Source of the DNA: Sipunculus nudus | Taxonomy: Eukaryota; Annelida; Sipuncula; Golfingiida; Sipunculidae | Reading direction: 5' to 3' | Length of the DNA stretch: 64,000 bases | Assembly (NCBI GenBank): GCA_026874595.1 | Contig: CM049317.1 | Coordinates: 44,852,401-44,916,400 of the forward strand | Position numbers and translations under genes: made by a program | Shown: in pieces, positions 1 through 12,899 of the stretch | Layout of the letters: each line of letters begins with the position of its first letter | Position numbering within the stretch: position 1 is the first letter of the stretch | The notes under the pieces: model-generated | Database searches by the model: none | Seen by the model: only the letters and a program-made list of their open reading frames with translations | Told to the model about the DNA's origin: nothing

Positions 1-686
1 TCTGGTCAAGGCATTTTATCTAAGTTTACCGTGTACCATTTAATAAAAAAAATGGACGGGGAAATGGAAGGAACTACTTTCTAAGTTTTAATTAGCTATT
101 TTGGACACCAGGTTTTGTTTCTTCACATCAATTCTCTTCACCAAGGCATATACTACAAAAGAGAGTTTTTAATCTCCGCCACGAAACCATGTACATACCT
201 AACGCTATAAGAATCCTATTTACACCTGTGTACAGGTTTTCCCTTTTATTCTCTCAATGCCAGTCGTTTTTTTTTCTGTGAGGTAATGATTTCCTTCCTC
301 AGCTCAGCTTACGCTTCTTTTCCTTACTCCCATGAAGGACATTGTTGATAAAGTCTGCCGAGGTAATTACTTACCTTGCGTGTCTATAAGCTGACGGGAA
401 TTTCAATCATTATGTAGCTGTTTCATTACAGTCCTATTAAAATATTGAAACGAGACTTGGACATCGAGATGTTGATAATCGTGCCAACCTATCTGAGGAC
501 CTGATGGTTACTTTTTATTCAGAGTGAGACTCTTGCCGATTGATGTTTCGCAGCCTGTCAATTTATACCACAGTTATACTACAAGCACAGTTTATGCTTC
601 TCTTGTAAACGTAGTGCGGGTATCTGATACTTAAAAGTTGCTCCGCCGGGAGGTATGCATTCATTCCCGTACGTGCGTGTGTTTCA

Positions 687-714
<28 letters not shown>
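687..714. repeat. (TG)n microsatellite
   Basis: Uninterrupted GT run of about 28 bp. Confidence 0.95.
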
Positions 715-717
<3 letters not shown>

Positions 718-1089
718 GGTGTGTGCGTGTTTGTTAACAACATTTCTCAGCTCATGCAGTCATGGACGGAATCTTATGACATTTTCAGACATTACGGGTA
801 TGGGCCAAGGATGAATCGAATACGTTTTGATATGGTATCAATTACATAATCTGAATTCAGGAACGCCATCAAGGAATATTCACAAATGAGCTGTCACTAA
901 TGAACGAATGAACCTGGGAGTAAGTGAATGCAAACAGGGGGCATCAACCCACAATAGTTACCACCATGGCGGAGGCTTGCATTCCTTGGAATGTAGTTAT
1001 CTAGTAATATATGTGCCCCATCATAGTTTAATCATTTTATTTTCACAATTTATCATTATCATTTTCTGCTGAGGTTGTCTTGGAGACTC

Positions 1090-1162
1090 TGAGGGGAGGG
1101 GTCGAACCTCGGACTTTCACCTATAAGAAATCCATCCTGTAACTTGTCAGACATGGAGCGCC
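1090..1162 (-). other. tRNA-like stretch (probable SINE head remnant)
   Basis: The minus strand holds a perfect pol III B box GAGGTTCGACCCC (1110-1098) at tRNA-like spacing from a weak A box. The acceptor arms do not pair, so a functional tRNA is unlikely. Confidence 0.35.
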
Positions 1163-2174
1163 TTGTTTCGGACCTGCCGGTTGAAATTTTTTTTTCAAGG
1201 ATTCAGGAAAATTTGAGAAGTTTGTTCTTTTCTTTCAAGGACCAGGGGCGTATCCATTAATTTCAAAATAAATAAATTTCTTTAAATGAATAAATGGTTT
1301 TCCACTTCTAATTGCTGAAAATTACTTTCAAGCTAACGTCCTTTATTCTTTGTTTCCTTCCCATACAAAATATCCCAAGCAAGATTCCATAAGCAGCATC
1401 TGTCACATTCAAGACGAGAACGTGATTTGGTCCAAATCTGTTATAATTATAATATTAACAGTGGCTTGACATTTCCGGAATATATTTCAAGAATCTTTTC
1501 ACCAAAGTATGATGTTTTATCAGTCCTATCAGTGGAGACCGGTTCTGAGGGCTGTTTCAAATCTAACTTTCTGAAATGGCCCACAGCCTGTTGTATGTAC
1601 AAGCTGAAGCTGCACTCGCCTACATGTCATTATCAATTGTATAACTTTGTACCAATCTTACAAGACAATGACTAGGTTTCACTGACAATTAGCGTAATAG
1701 TCTGTGTCTTGCATAGAAGTATTGTAAATGTTTGCCTTTTTAAAGTTTTATAAGGCTGCTAATGGGTCGGCTGATTCCGGTGTCACTCCTCATATTTGTA
1801 TCGCCATACTGGTCTCCTCTAACAAAGAGTAGAGTGAAAGCTGACACCTTAAACACGTGACAGAAAACAAATGAAATAAACCCCTATACTTTTCCATCAG
1901 AAGTGACACATTTGAATAGAAAAATTGATATTTCAGAAAGCTCCCAGCATTATCATCTATTTGTTACTCTCTACAGTTGTTTTTTAATAATGTATCGACA
2001 CGCGTTAGTCGATATATCTAAATTTTCGACAAAAGGTCATCACCATTAAAGCGTTTTAGTTTGTTCTTAAAAGCCTAGAAATGGTGTCTGTTACCTTCTA
2101 TATAACAAAAGGTATATCGAGGCGGGCAGGCATATCCTCCTCCGTATATAAGATATTTCCTTTAACATCTATTA

Positions 2175-2179
<5 letters not shown>

Positions 2180-2228
<49 letters not shown>
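2180..2228. repeat. (TA)n microsatellite
   Basis: TA run of about 48 bp. Confidence 0.95.
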
Positions 2229-2230
<2 letters not shown>

Positions 2231-2811
2231 CAGTTTTGTCCCTGTATAACACTAGGTATGGAACAATGAACGAGAGCTTTTTTTTTGGGTGGGGGGGTAT
2301 GTCTTATTGCCTCAGACAGGACAGCCTGTGTATTAAGATGATGCACGATTCTGTTGATTACGATCTGTCCCTGACAAAAGTCAGAAGATACGAGTTCTCC
2401 ATGACACCGCGTGGACAGGCACGGATACACTGTGGGTAACTTAATGAGGTTTCAAAATACTGGAGCGAAGACACCTACACCACCAGATAAACAGAAAATG
2501 AACATCTGGTCCTGACGTCACGCGTCACCTGGCGAGGTTGAAACGTCCACTGATTACCTCCAAGCTCCCTAAAAAAAAACTGTAATTAAATTTTTATCGA
2601 AAACGTAATAAACGGATTTTGATGACTTTTCTGGAAGGTTAATATAATATCCTAGAAACTAGTCTGTGGAGTTTTGGCTCTAATGGGTCACTATCGTAGT
2701 CCCTAATTCGTTAGTATACCATCAGGCCCCACTATCATGGGAAAGCTCGCTGCAATGCGATCATGAAAGAAGGGCCTTAGGTATTAGTATTTACAAATGC
2801 GGCCCTCGGAT

Positions 2812-3131
2812 CGGCTTCTGTAGCTCAGGAGTAGAGAAAAGGACTCAAAGCCAGATGATCTTGAGTTCGAATCTCAGCCGAGGCGGGAAAATTTCCCCAT
2901 ACGGCATAACAGTTGTATATCGCTGACAAATGAGTGCGCCTTTCGGGGGTTCCTCGTGCAGCAACTCGTGACCTAGCAACTGGGGATAACACACAACCAA
3001 GACCGGCATCACCGAATCTTGTTTTCACAAAGATGATCGATCTTTGGTAAGCCTGTGTCACATAGTCCGAAACCGGAATGGAATTCTGTATAGATGTACT
3101 TCGTACTAGGGCGGTTACCTAAAAAAAAAAC
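2812..3131 (+). mobile_element. tRNA-derived SINE with poly(A) tail
   Basis: The tRNA-like head has the A box GTAGCTCAGGAGTAGAG and B box GAGTTCGAATCTC (2863-2875). A unique body includes ACAAATGAGTGCGCCTT, and an A-run sits at 3120-3130. The acceptor stem does not pair, so this is not a tRNA gene. Body and tail motifs recur at 21512-21700. Confidence 0.75.
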
Positions 3132-3628
3132 CCGACCCTCATACTACCCGGCGTTTTGTTCGTCGCCGTTTTGCTTGTGGTATGATATCATAAAGAAATA
3201 TTTGACCAAATAGCATGGCAATGCGTATAATTGCATAAAAATGCAGGAGAAACGCGATAGTCTTTTAAATTAAGCCTGCTCCATTAATTTCCTGTAATCC
3301 CAGACATGCTACGAAAATACGAAAAAAAAAATGCACACAAACGCAAAGAAACATAAGGAAATGCGTGCTTTGAAAAATTTGGTCTGTTTCTTGGCACTTG
3401 CTTAATGCGAAGTTACACTTGCAGAAATCGAAGGCACGTAAAAGCTAAGATTCCTTATGTACGGAATCCTAAGGGATGCGTATTGCTGCCACCTTGTAAA
3501 AGAAAAAAATATCTCGTACGTATGACATACATTCTCCAGTGGAGGATCCAAGGGGGGGGGGGCAGAGGGGGCGATGTCCCTCCCCCGAATCCTAACAGTG
3601 GACATCCTCTCCTGACTATTTTTTATCA

Positions 3629-3632
3629 TATA

Positions 3633-3669
<37 letters not shown>
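3629..3669. repeat. (TA)n microsatellite
   Basis: TA run with one TG interruption. Confidence 0.95.
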
Positions 3670-3675
<6 letters not shown>

Positions 3676-4368
3676 TAACCAATATTGTAATACGACCATC
3701 TCTTGAACCTGTTAAACGGTTTTGACAATATCATGTCTACATATCAATCGACGGACGAGATGACCTTGCCGTGGTTACCTGTATATGTGTAAAAACAGCC
3801 TGGCCACATATCCCAAGAGGTGCTCAGCAAAATTTTTATTCTGTCTAAAGCTTAGCCACCCATTTTCTTATTTAATTTTATCTGGAAGCAAAATCTATAA
3901 ATCTGTCCGCAACGTCATGGGCCGTCACCATGGTGTCGCCCGCTGGCATTTTTCACATTACTAGAGCTTTTGACCATGATTCTATGTGTTTATGGTCGGC
4001 GTTTCCCGCGTCCTTGGGGCTTTCCTGTCTTTTCCTTTGCTGAGACTGATGGTTCCCGTCTGTTCTATCAGACCATTGCCTCCTACCGTTTTACCGGTAA
4101 ATCTTTGATCTTGACAAGGATATTTTGGAGCCTGCATTGATAATCCTACTGCTTCGTGCAGAACGTAATCCGGGATTTTGTGCAGAAGGAGACCCAGTAT
4201 TTGGGAATGCATGTAAAGAATGATGTAGAATTAATTGAATATATCATTAAAGGAGGTAAATGCTGAAATACGGAACTTGTATTTTTTTCATATTTGATCT
4301 TATATGGGAAATAAAAAAAAATACAAATTACTAAATAGGGCCTATATACATAGTAGCCTTACGTATAC

Positions 4369-4782
4369 TGTTACGGGGTGACACAAAAGTGGACCGAACT
4401 GTCTTGCTAGTGAAGCTAACTTTGCTAGCGGACTTGTGCGTAACCGACACGGGTTCGACTCCGGGGTCGGCCTAATGTTTTACCCTGAGCAATTCGTCTT
4501 CGTAACAAAATGGAAGCTCGTCCAACGTGACGGTAAACGTTGTGGCCCAGGGAATAAGCTCACCAAAGTGTGACTCCTGGGATAGTTAGTGTTGTTCTGA
4601 TAGCAGAACGCTCTTAAGAGGGGGTGTGTTACGGGGTGACATAAAAGCAGACCGAACTGTCTCGTTAGTGAAGCTTGCTTTGACAGCGAACCGGTTGGTA
4701 CGCCGGACTTGTGCGCCACCAACATGGGCTCGAATCCGCGATCGGCCCGATGTTTTCCCCTGAGCAATTTGTCTTCGTAACA
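4369..4782 (+). mobile_element. Miniature LTR retrotransposon (TRIM-like)
   Basis: Two direct repeats, 4369-4507 and 4627-4782, each starting TGTTACGGGGTGACA and ending CTTCGTAACA, enclose only 119 bp. Three bases after the first repeat is TGGAAGCTCGTCC, resembling a tRNA-Pro primer site. AAGAGGGGGTG, a polypurine tract, touches the second repeat. The terminal TGTTAC/GTAACA ends equal those of the Gmr1-like element's LTRs. Flanks ATAC and ATGC differ at one position, so a target duplication is uncertain. No coding. The repeats contain a tRNA-like B box (GGTTCGACTCC). A dimeric SINE is the alternative. Confidence 0.65.
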
Positions 4783-7110
4783 ATGCTTGCATCAGTTCAG
4801 ATGAAGTCGGAACCTAAATCTATATGCAGATTGCCTGACAATATCGAAATACTTTGAATTAATCAAGTGAAAAATTACACTTGCTCAGTTTCAGTTAAAA
4901 AAAGGTCTACTTCGTTGATTTGACTTTGTCACTGCTTGGTGCTTACATTTTATTTTCAAAAGACAAACAAAGGAATGTGGTAACTTCAAGAGGCGGCCCA
5001 GTTCTTAGGAATTAAGTGGCATTGATCGGTTGCAACAAGTCCTTATTTAAATATAACAGAATGTGACACTCTATACTGGTCGTTTGAACACGGTATGATT
5101 TCATTCAGTATACGGTGAGGTTTCTCAAGGGGAAGAAGTCCCAGACATTGAGCTTTCAGTATAACCTCAATAAACTTGGACCTTCAGGGGCTTCACTGAG
5201 CCCAATCAGAAGCGACAGGATCAAGCAGCGACACACATCAGACACAGGGAGAGATTTGGGGAACTGTTGTGGCTGGTAGGCCAGGAGTCTCTCTAGAAGA
5301 GAGGCGTAATCCCGGCACAGGACCTGCTACAAATCTCTCAGCAAATTCATCAAAAGACCATTTACTGTACGTGTCCTCCAGATAATAAAGGATCAGTTTA
5401 GCACCTTCTTGGCATGTTTGAGGTCCCTATTCTACAGTGTCCTTATCAGGTTGTTTGGGGAAAAATACAAAAAAAAATATATGTCTAAAATACATTTCTT
5501 CTTCAAAGTGAAAAGGATTGAGTCATATGTTTTAAATATATTGATTGTAAATTCAAGGACAGTTATGTAAGATGTAGCTTTATCCGTGCGCATAATAACA
5601 ACTGATTTAAACCTGCTTATGTTTTTCTCTCATCGACCGAGGATTAACGTTATCATACACAACAGAACTTTGAGTCAGGAACCAACACGGCCTGTTGCTC
5701 CATTGTGAAAAGACCAGGCTATTCTTCCGCTGTTACCGCACGTCAATCACAGAGACTGCGAGCATGTCCAGATATTTTCGGGCTAATAGCGGTAGCAGAG
5801 GCCTATTTAGGTAGATTCTCGCATGCCTAGACCCGACTCCAGACACATTCCTTGTCGTCTGAATGAACCAGCAAACAAGCTGTTTTGGAACAGCAGGGTT
5901 TTTTAACCAAACGGCCACAGGAGACATCGCCACAGACAGATTTACAAATCAAACTGCGCCAAGTAGGAGCCCTTTTATTTAGTATAATAGGTATATTCTG
6001 CATTTAATAATAATTTTCTTTAGCTTACTCAAATTTTGAAAATATTCTTATTTTCTTGCAATAAAATTTTCTTGATGAAATAAAATTTATAAAATATTTC
6101 ATTGCAGTAAGAATTTATTTTATTATCTTAATTTCTTGTTTCACTGTTAATATTGGAATCACCCGTCTCTTCCAAGCTTATTATTATTATTATTATTTGT
6201 ATTTTTATTATATTATACTATTTTTATAATTACTATTATATTTTATTATTATTATAATTATTATATTTATTATTAATTTTTTTTATTCATTTATTTTTTT
6301 TCTTTATTCCTGTGTTTCAACACATCACTCGGACTATTACAATTTACACCCTTTGTGTGTTCTCTGTTACTAAGTAGTTATGTGGTAAATATGGCATAAG
6401 CGTTGTCTCATATATCCATAATATTCTGACAAAAGCTACGTTTTATTCATTTTATTCCTTTTAATACATTAATAAAACTGTGACCAGTGAAATGAAAGCC
6501 TCAGAATGAATGCATTGTCTCAGTCATAATTAATACGCAGCTCAAAAATGTAAATTTACACCTCTTTATGTTAAAACTCTCAAGTAATTTCAATTCATTG
6601 AATTTCAATTCAGTAATTAATCAGTGTAACAAGCATAATAAAAATAGAAAAAAGAAATAAAACTTACCAACATCAAAAATAGAAACACGATAGAGTGGCA
6701 TTTCATTACAAAAAGCTCACGTGTCATTATGTTTCTTTTTATTCTTATTGGTTCTTTGTCGTTGTCTCTACAAATATTTCGAAACAGCTTCATCCAGTAC
6801 AAAAGATGTAACAATTAATTCTCCAGTAATTATACCTACCAAAGGAAGTGCTTGAATCAGTGTGCTGTTGTTCCCCCTTGATAATAATACGAAAAGAATG
6901 AAAATTCATTCAGGCACAGTCTTGCAGAAAACCGTGTCTCTTTTATGATATTTATGAGTATTATTTAAATCATCGACGTTAAACGTCTAGTGGGAACACT
7001 TACAGCTAGAACTGTAGTCCTAGCCTACATACCTCCGCCGTGAAAAAAAAATTGATGTTGTTCTGTTGGTGTTATCATCATCCGCCACGAAGATTAACTA
7101 AAATCCTCGC
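4783..7110. other. Non-genic stretch, AT-rich in part
   Basis: No gene recognised. 5980-6310 is very AT-rich with TTA/TAT repeats. Open frames are short and without known motifs. Confidence 0.6.
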
Positions 7111-7119
7111 ATAAAAGTC

Positions 7120-7819
7120 TACGCTCTTTACACAGCGCTTTACCTATAGGGCTACTTCCTATATCGTAAGGCGCTGTTTGTTATGACCTCGTATCTTGAA
7201 TTGCAACACCAGAGGGGAGCACTGTATTTTTTGTCCAATCAGATGAGACCTTGTGCTGGAAGACAAAGCCAAGTGAGGAATACACGGAGCCAATCATATT
7301 CATTTCTTTTTGAGTGACAGCTCATCCCCCAGCGTAACCGTCTGAACAGGCCACAGGCTCAGAGAGAATTGCCCCTGACGTGGTTTGCTTAGGGCCTTGG
7401 GCACATAGGATGATCGGCCGGTGAGCTGTAATTCAAACGAAACGTAACAACAAAGGCTGCGTGTACACCTCGCTGGCTGGTTTCAGTTCTGCAGACAACA
7501 GATACATGGCTACGCTAACACAGTCATAATGTCATAATCGAATCGGTCGATGATGCGAGAATGCAGAGGGAGCAATTTAAATTCGACCGGAAACTCATCA
7601 AGCGGCGCTTGAAGCGCGGCAATGGGCGGAGCCAGGATGCCTGTCGAGTGTTTGTTTATTGGCATCTGATTGGCTGCTTGTCACATCGTACGCACGTTTA
7701 TTTCAGTGGACAACTAACCGCCATCTGTTGTCTAAATATATCATAAACAGTCAAAGCTGGCAGCGTGAAAATCAGTTGCTTCTTTAGAAGCGCAAGATTT
7801 CCGCTGCCTCGGGAGCGTA
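7120..7819 (+). mobile_element. Mutator-type MITE, copy 1
   Basis: A 700-bp element starting TACGCTC and ending GAGCGTA (7-bp perfect inverted ends, with CAGCG following at both ends). It is flanked by a perfect 9-bp duplication ATAAAAGTC (7111-7119, 7820-7828). Nine-base duplications are typical of Mutator-like elements. It is homologous over its full length to 38738-39436. It contains several CCAAT/ATTGG motifs and a GGGCGG box, and a 61-codon frame (7561-7746) that is also open in the other copy. No transposase. Confidence 0.88.
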
Positions 7820-8829
7820 ATAAAAGTCCACCAAACAAGGAAACATGTAGTATACCTCGGCATCTCATGTTGGGTGTTGAAAATGTCTCAAAAGGCAGCA
7901 GCGACGTACGCTTAGGCTCGAAACGTGGATAGCACAGATGCATGTACGAAAACGCTCCAAATTTCTACGAGAATAATCTTCTCAACACAAAGATATAAAC
8001 AATTCATTTAACGTAAATGATATCATAGTATTTCTGTCAATCTTTACAGACAATACGTTCTGACATTGTGAATACTATCCCTTGTCACTTTTGCTGGATG
8101 GTGTATTTGCTCCCTTATTTTCTCTTTAGATGGGTGATTTTTAAAAACTGACCACAGATAGATTAATGGTGACAGGGGAGAGATTTTCACCCAATATATA
8201 CCCAATATATAGTTTGACCTTTACCGAATTTTAAAAGGTCATGACCGGGTAAGGTATTACCTGCGTTGGCTAAGTGTTTGGGGACCGCTAGTTAAGAGAA
8301 GATGGTGGAGTAATATATATCTGATTATGTAATATTACTTGATAATGAAGTGTGATTCAGCGTCTTCGTTGTTTATCAGTTATGATGTCATGATATAAGG
8401 GTATCAACACCAGTGTCACCTTAACATAAACACATACGAAAACCCTTAATGTTAACAGTTCAGATTCTTTAATATACAGTCTCATAGAATAGCCTTTGGA
8501 TTGCATTACATCTATATAATTGAGACGGAGTTGGGTTTTTTCTAGACCACGGTTTACCTGCTTCAGTTCTGATTTGACTATCCAAATTCGGCAGACGTAT
8601 CGGTGATGCGCTCTTCTAGGACAAGTTTGTTTTATTTTGCGGGATTATGCCCTTTTAAGCTGAATAATTAATAATTTTAATATTTCCCCCATTAGGTGCC
8701 CCTGTTTTTTTGTGCTGCTAGGTCTTCCACGCCTGTGACGCTTTTCAGGAGGCGCCTCGGGGATTTTCACTGGCCTGTTAAGACTAGAGCAGATGTTCTG
8801 CCGAAAAGGCATTTCCGTGCAATACGCGG

Positions 8830-10045
8830 TCACGCGGGTCCACTATAATCCCCATTGATCCCCCATATCTATTGTAACGCCTCTAAAGGAATTTTCGCTC
8901 TCAAAAGAAAGTAAAGGTTTTTAAACCAAAGACCACATGGCGCCGCTTTCAATGCGAGGGCTTTTCTTTTTTTATTGGTTACAGGTATGTTGATTTTTAT
9001 ACATTCAAAAATATCTTTCCATGATAATCATGGTTTCAAAAGTTCGGCCAAGTCAGGTGTTTTATGAAGTTTTTTTAAAAGAGCCCCACAACTTAATTAT
9101 CATTCGGGTTGGGAGGGGGTGGGGTCGGGGAAGGGGAGGGGGGTCACATATATTTTTTTATAGATCCGTTGTCTGTTGGGACGGTGAAACATGAAAAAAA
9201 TATCACCAGTACATCTTTGAATTGATAAAAAAACTGGAAGCTGTAGTCAGGGGTATAGACCTCCATCAGAATCTCCTTTAATATCAGTCATGTGCTCACG
9301 TGTATGCGTTTCATTTGTGAACACTGTCATGCTTCAGTAACCCGAGTTCACCTTGCGAATGGCAGAACAAATTAATACGAACGGGTGTTTCGATATGGGG
9401 ACAAAGGAATGGTTCTTTGTCATAATGGTTTGTAAGAAAAAATATATCATGGTGTATCTTATTACCTCCAAAATGAAATGATCAATTTAAATGTCTTTAC
9501 CCTAACCCTCTACAAATGTTCAGCAAAGCTTTTTTTCGCCTGTTACGCTTATTCAACAGGCGACCTGTAATCCCCACTGAACCCCATTTCCATTATATTG
9601 CCTGTTAAGGAATTTTACCCTGTAAAAAGAAATTAAGATTTTAAATTCAAGCGCGGAACACATGTCCACATGAATCTTTCAATATGAAGCACTTTTCCGT
9701 TGAGTTGACACAAAGAGCGGAGGCCCTTTACACGATCACCGTTTTATAGGTTTACAGGTATGTTGATATTTATACATTCAAAACTATTTTTCCATGATAA
9801 CCATCGTTTTTATAGTTCGGCCGATTTAAAAAAAAAAAAAAGTTTTTTTCACGGGTTCAACAGGCGAGTGGCAGAACAACTGCATACGAATGGACGGGAC
9901 AAAGGAATAGCCCCTTGTAATTATTCCTTTGTGGAATTGTGATTATGGCACCTAAGAAAATAATGTATTATGATGATTCTGATAACCACCAAAAATGCAA
10001 TGGATTACGGGTGCAGTTTTACTCTACCCCTCTACAAATTTTCAG
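8830..10045 (+). repeat. Degenerate tandem duplication, about 720-bp period
   Basis: Blocks at about 8830-9535 and 9550-10045 share, in order, TAATCCCCA, AAGGAATTTT, ACAGGTATGTTGAT, TTTATACATTCAAAA, AGTTCGGCC, GGCAGAACAA, GGGACAAAGGAAT, ACCCTCTACAAAT and TTCAGCAAA. The units differ by many substitutions and indels. No coding or known family was recognised. Confidence 0.7.
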
Positions 10046-12899
10046 CAAAATCTGTATATTACATTTTGCATTATTTGCCGAAAGACAGTGCAACGAACCA
10101 AGGCTGAGGTGGTTTCTTTGCTAAATGCTTTCATCGAAATATATCAACCTGCTTTCTTTTTGTATGGGAGGGTTGTCAATTTTGCATCAGACCTGCTTAT
10201 TCCATGACAATTTACAGTTCTTAAACCAAAAATTTAATACTGTTGGAATATATTTTTCTGGGCCTATCTTTTTCACTTTTGCAACTATACGTTTCGCGTA
10301 CAAGAGACTTCAACGACATATGCATGTGTATGCAAATAACGCATGTGTCTGTTAATATGCCTTAGACTATACCCTCAACTGACTACCCTGAATAAACATC
10401 GTGTTTTACGATGTCGCCTGAGCTTTAACTAATACAAAGCATCTTTAATATAATTTCCCGGTAAATACTTCTTTATACAATCGTTATATCTACGATATTT
10501 CCTAAGCAATGTAGCTGTCGGACCTATGTTGTCGGGGAAAAAAACTTCTCACTTAAAAATTCGTACACCCTGTATATGCCTCACGTCTCTTTCCGAATTT
10601 TTTTTTTTTTGGTGAGATTTCTGGAATAGAATGATTTTTCTTCCTATGTTGATATTTCGGGGGAGGGTGTTCATGGAGAATTCTAGCAGAAGTTATCTTT
10701 ATATCATATAAGTGAAGCACATCACAAAAGTTCCTGCAAAAAACCTTAGGATAAAAATATGCGTCGATTAGTTCCTACCTTCTCATCACAAAAATATGCA
10801 TCAGATGGAGCCGTGGATTTTCCAGGGGTGCAGCTAGTTTTATTTATTTTTAAAGTGTATGTCTATGGGCGGCGATTTCCTTTTAATGCCAAAGATGTAA
10901 ACCATACAATAAAAAGGATATGATTTTATAAGCCGAAAAAAGTTTGGGTTTCAGGCACTTTTTTTTTTAGAAATCAGTGAGGGAGTGCGATTTTTTTTCC
11001 TTTTCATGCATGGTCGCTTATAGCAACAGTCGCTTATATCAAGAAGCATTCGGGCCGCTTAAACAAAATTGCAAACGTTCAGTTGCTACTAAAACGCGTA
11101 CACGCATACGTGCAGGGCCGGTTATTTATTTTTTTTATCGTAAAAACCGGAAACATGAATGTACGCGTTCATGCACGCATTTGAGTAAAACCGCACATTA
11201 TCGCCCGCAAACAACAAGCGTTCGAGAGGCTGGAAACTGTAAATTTCTGTTGAAAATCGAAATAATAATTCGTAATACGGGAGATAAAATTGACGCAGGC
11301 AGTGCCTGAGAACCCAACCTTCTTTTTGGCCTAAGCCTTCTGTTTTACATTTTTATTACACGGGTTCAGCGACAAACTAATGTTAATAACTAAGCAGTAC
11401 GGTATTAAACGTATTTCTCATGTCATATCGTAAAAATGGCAATAGTTTCTTTTAAATAATAAATTACATATATTTTGTTTGATTTATAAAGAGCCAGCGT
11501 AACATGTTGGTGCCCTAAAAATCCGTGATAATTGTGATTTAAGACCAAGACGGATTTTTAAGTCAGTTGACAGGTTCTGCGTGTGTGACGTCACACTTTT
11601 TCAGTAATTAATTAATCAATTGGCGATTACCAATTAACCAGATTGGTACATCTGCTCAAACAATCAAATACGTTTCTGTTTGCTGTCCATCATGTGGAAC
11701 ACACTAATTTGATTGCTTTTCTTTTTGTAACTTGAACATTTTTTAAATAATTTTCAGAGCACGCCTATGAGGATCTGCTGGGACTACATTGGTAATGAGA
11801 CATCCTGGCACGGTCACGTAATTGATGGGACATGGCTGATACTAACGCCCCGAAGCTGCTAAGTGGCGCGTGACATGATGCAACAGAAACATAAGCACAT
11901 GATCCCTGCTGATCGAGAACCGCTGTAACGTATTTTATTGAATGCTTTCATTATATTTCCTTCCATTGGTCAGAGACGTACCGAATGACAGCTAGTGATG
12001 CATTTAAAGTGGACAAGACTTAGTCACCAAGTGTACATACATTTTGTCATTATATTGGTTGCGTATAATTAAAAACAGCAGAGAGCGAATAAATAAGACG
12101 AAAAGGTGTAGAATAACATAAAACTGGGTGTTTTTCAATTAATCTTTTAATGTAAAATATGATTCTTGTTAAATAAAAAAAGAATAAACATAATTTGTTA
12201 GGATATTTGTTTACCATTTTGGGGGATCTTATTATATTTTAATCAATATTATTCTGCCCTATGCATATCTGGTTGATCTTCAAATGTTCAAGAGGGAATG
12301 TTTGGAGAAGTGAATTCTGGTTTAAAAAATGTTAACATATTTGAGGTAACCCAATATAATTAGCATGGTTTTTAAGTCATATACCTGTGTGTGGATGAGG
12401 TATGCACTCTATGGGAGTGTAGAAACTATTTCAGAGTCGAACCTATGCGTGTTGTACGTGAACAGACGTGTTACACAATTAACCATTGGTCAATAAGTGT
12501 GTGATTGACACTTATCTGGACCGGTGACGATCGTCCTCTGATGACGGGGCCGGTGATTACTTTTTTGCTGGCTGATAAATTAAACTTGAGTAAACACACA
12601 TACACGCGCACACACCAACATCAGAGAACGTATGTCCGCCTGTCATGGCCTACCATGGGAATCCCTTATTTCAATGACCTAGTAACTCATCATCTTTTAA
12701 TTAGACTAGTGAGTATTAACGGACTGCTGAGAATTGATTAAAACACAACTTTATTGGTCCTGGTGTGGTAAACCTCAAAGTATGCCATATCAGGAAAAAA
12801 ATACAATTCTTGAAAATAAATACATTAAATATCAATGTCGATCAACTCTTTTTCCTGTGTAGAAAAGACTTTAAGTAAGTTTTACAAACATCAGAACAT
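10046..12899. other. Non-genic stretch
   Basis: No gene recognised. Frames up to 110 codons (10977-11309) lack motifs and contain low-complexity runs. Confidence 0.55.

Larger units (their letters stand above)
1..2811. other. Non-genic stretch
   Basis: Apart from the GT and TA runs, the tRNA-like remnant and a dispersed repeat fragment (about 655-850), I see no coding or RNA gene. Short open frames here (64-82 codons) have no recognisable content. Confidence 0.6.

Noticed and set aside
2818-2890. tRNA gene
   Set aside because: A and B boxes are present but the acceptor stem does not pair, and a SINE body with poly(A) tail follows.
4640-4750. tRNA gene within the direct repeat
   Set aside because: B box only; no cloverleaf can be drawn, and it lies in an LTR-like repeat.
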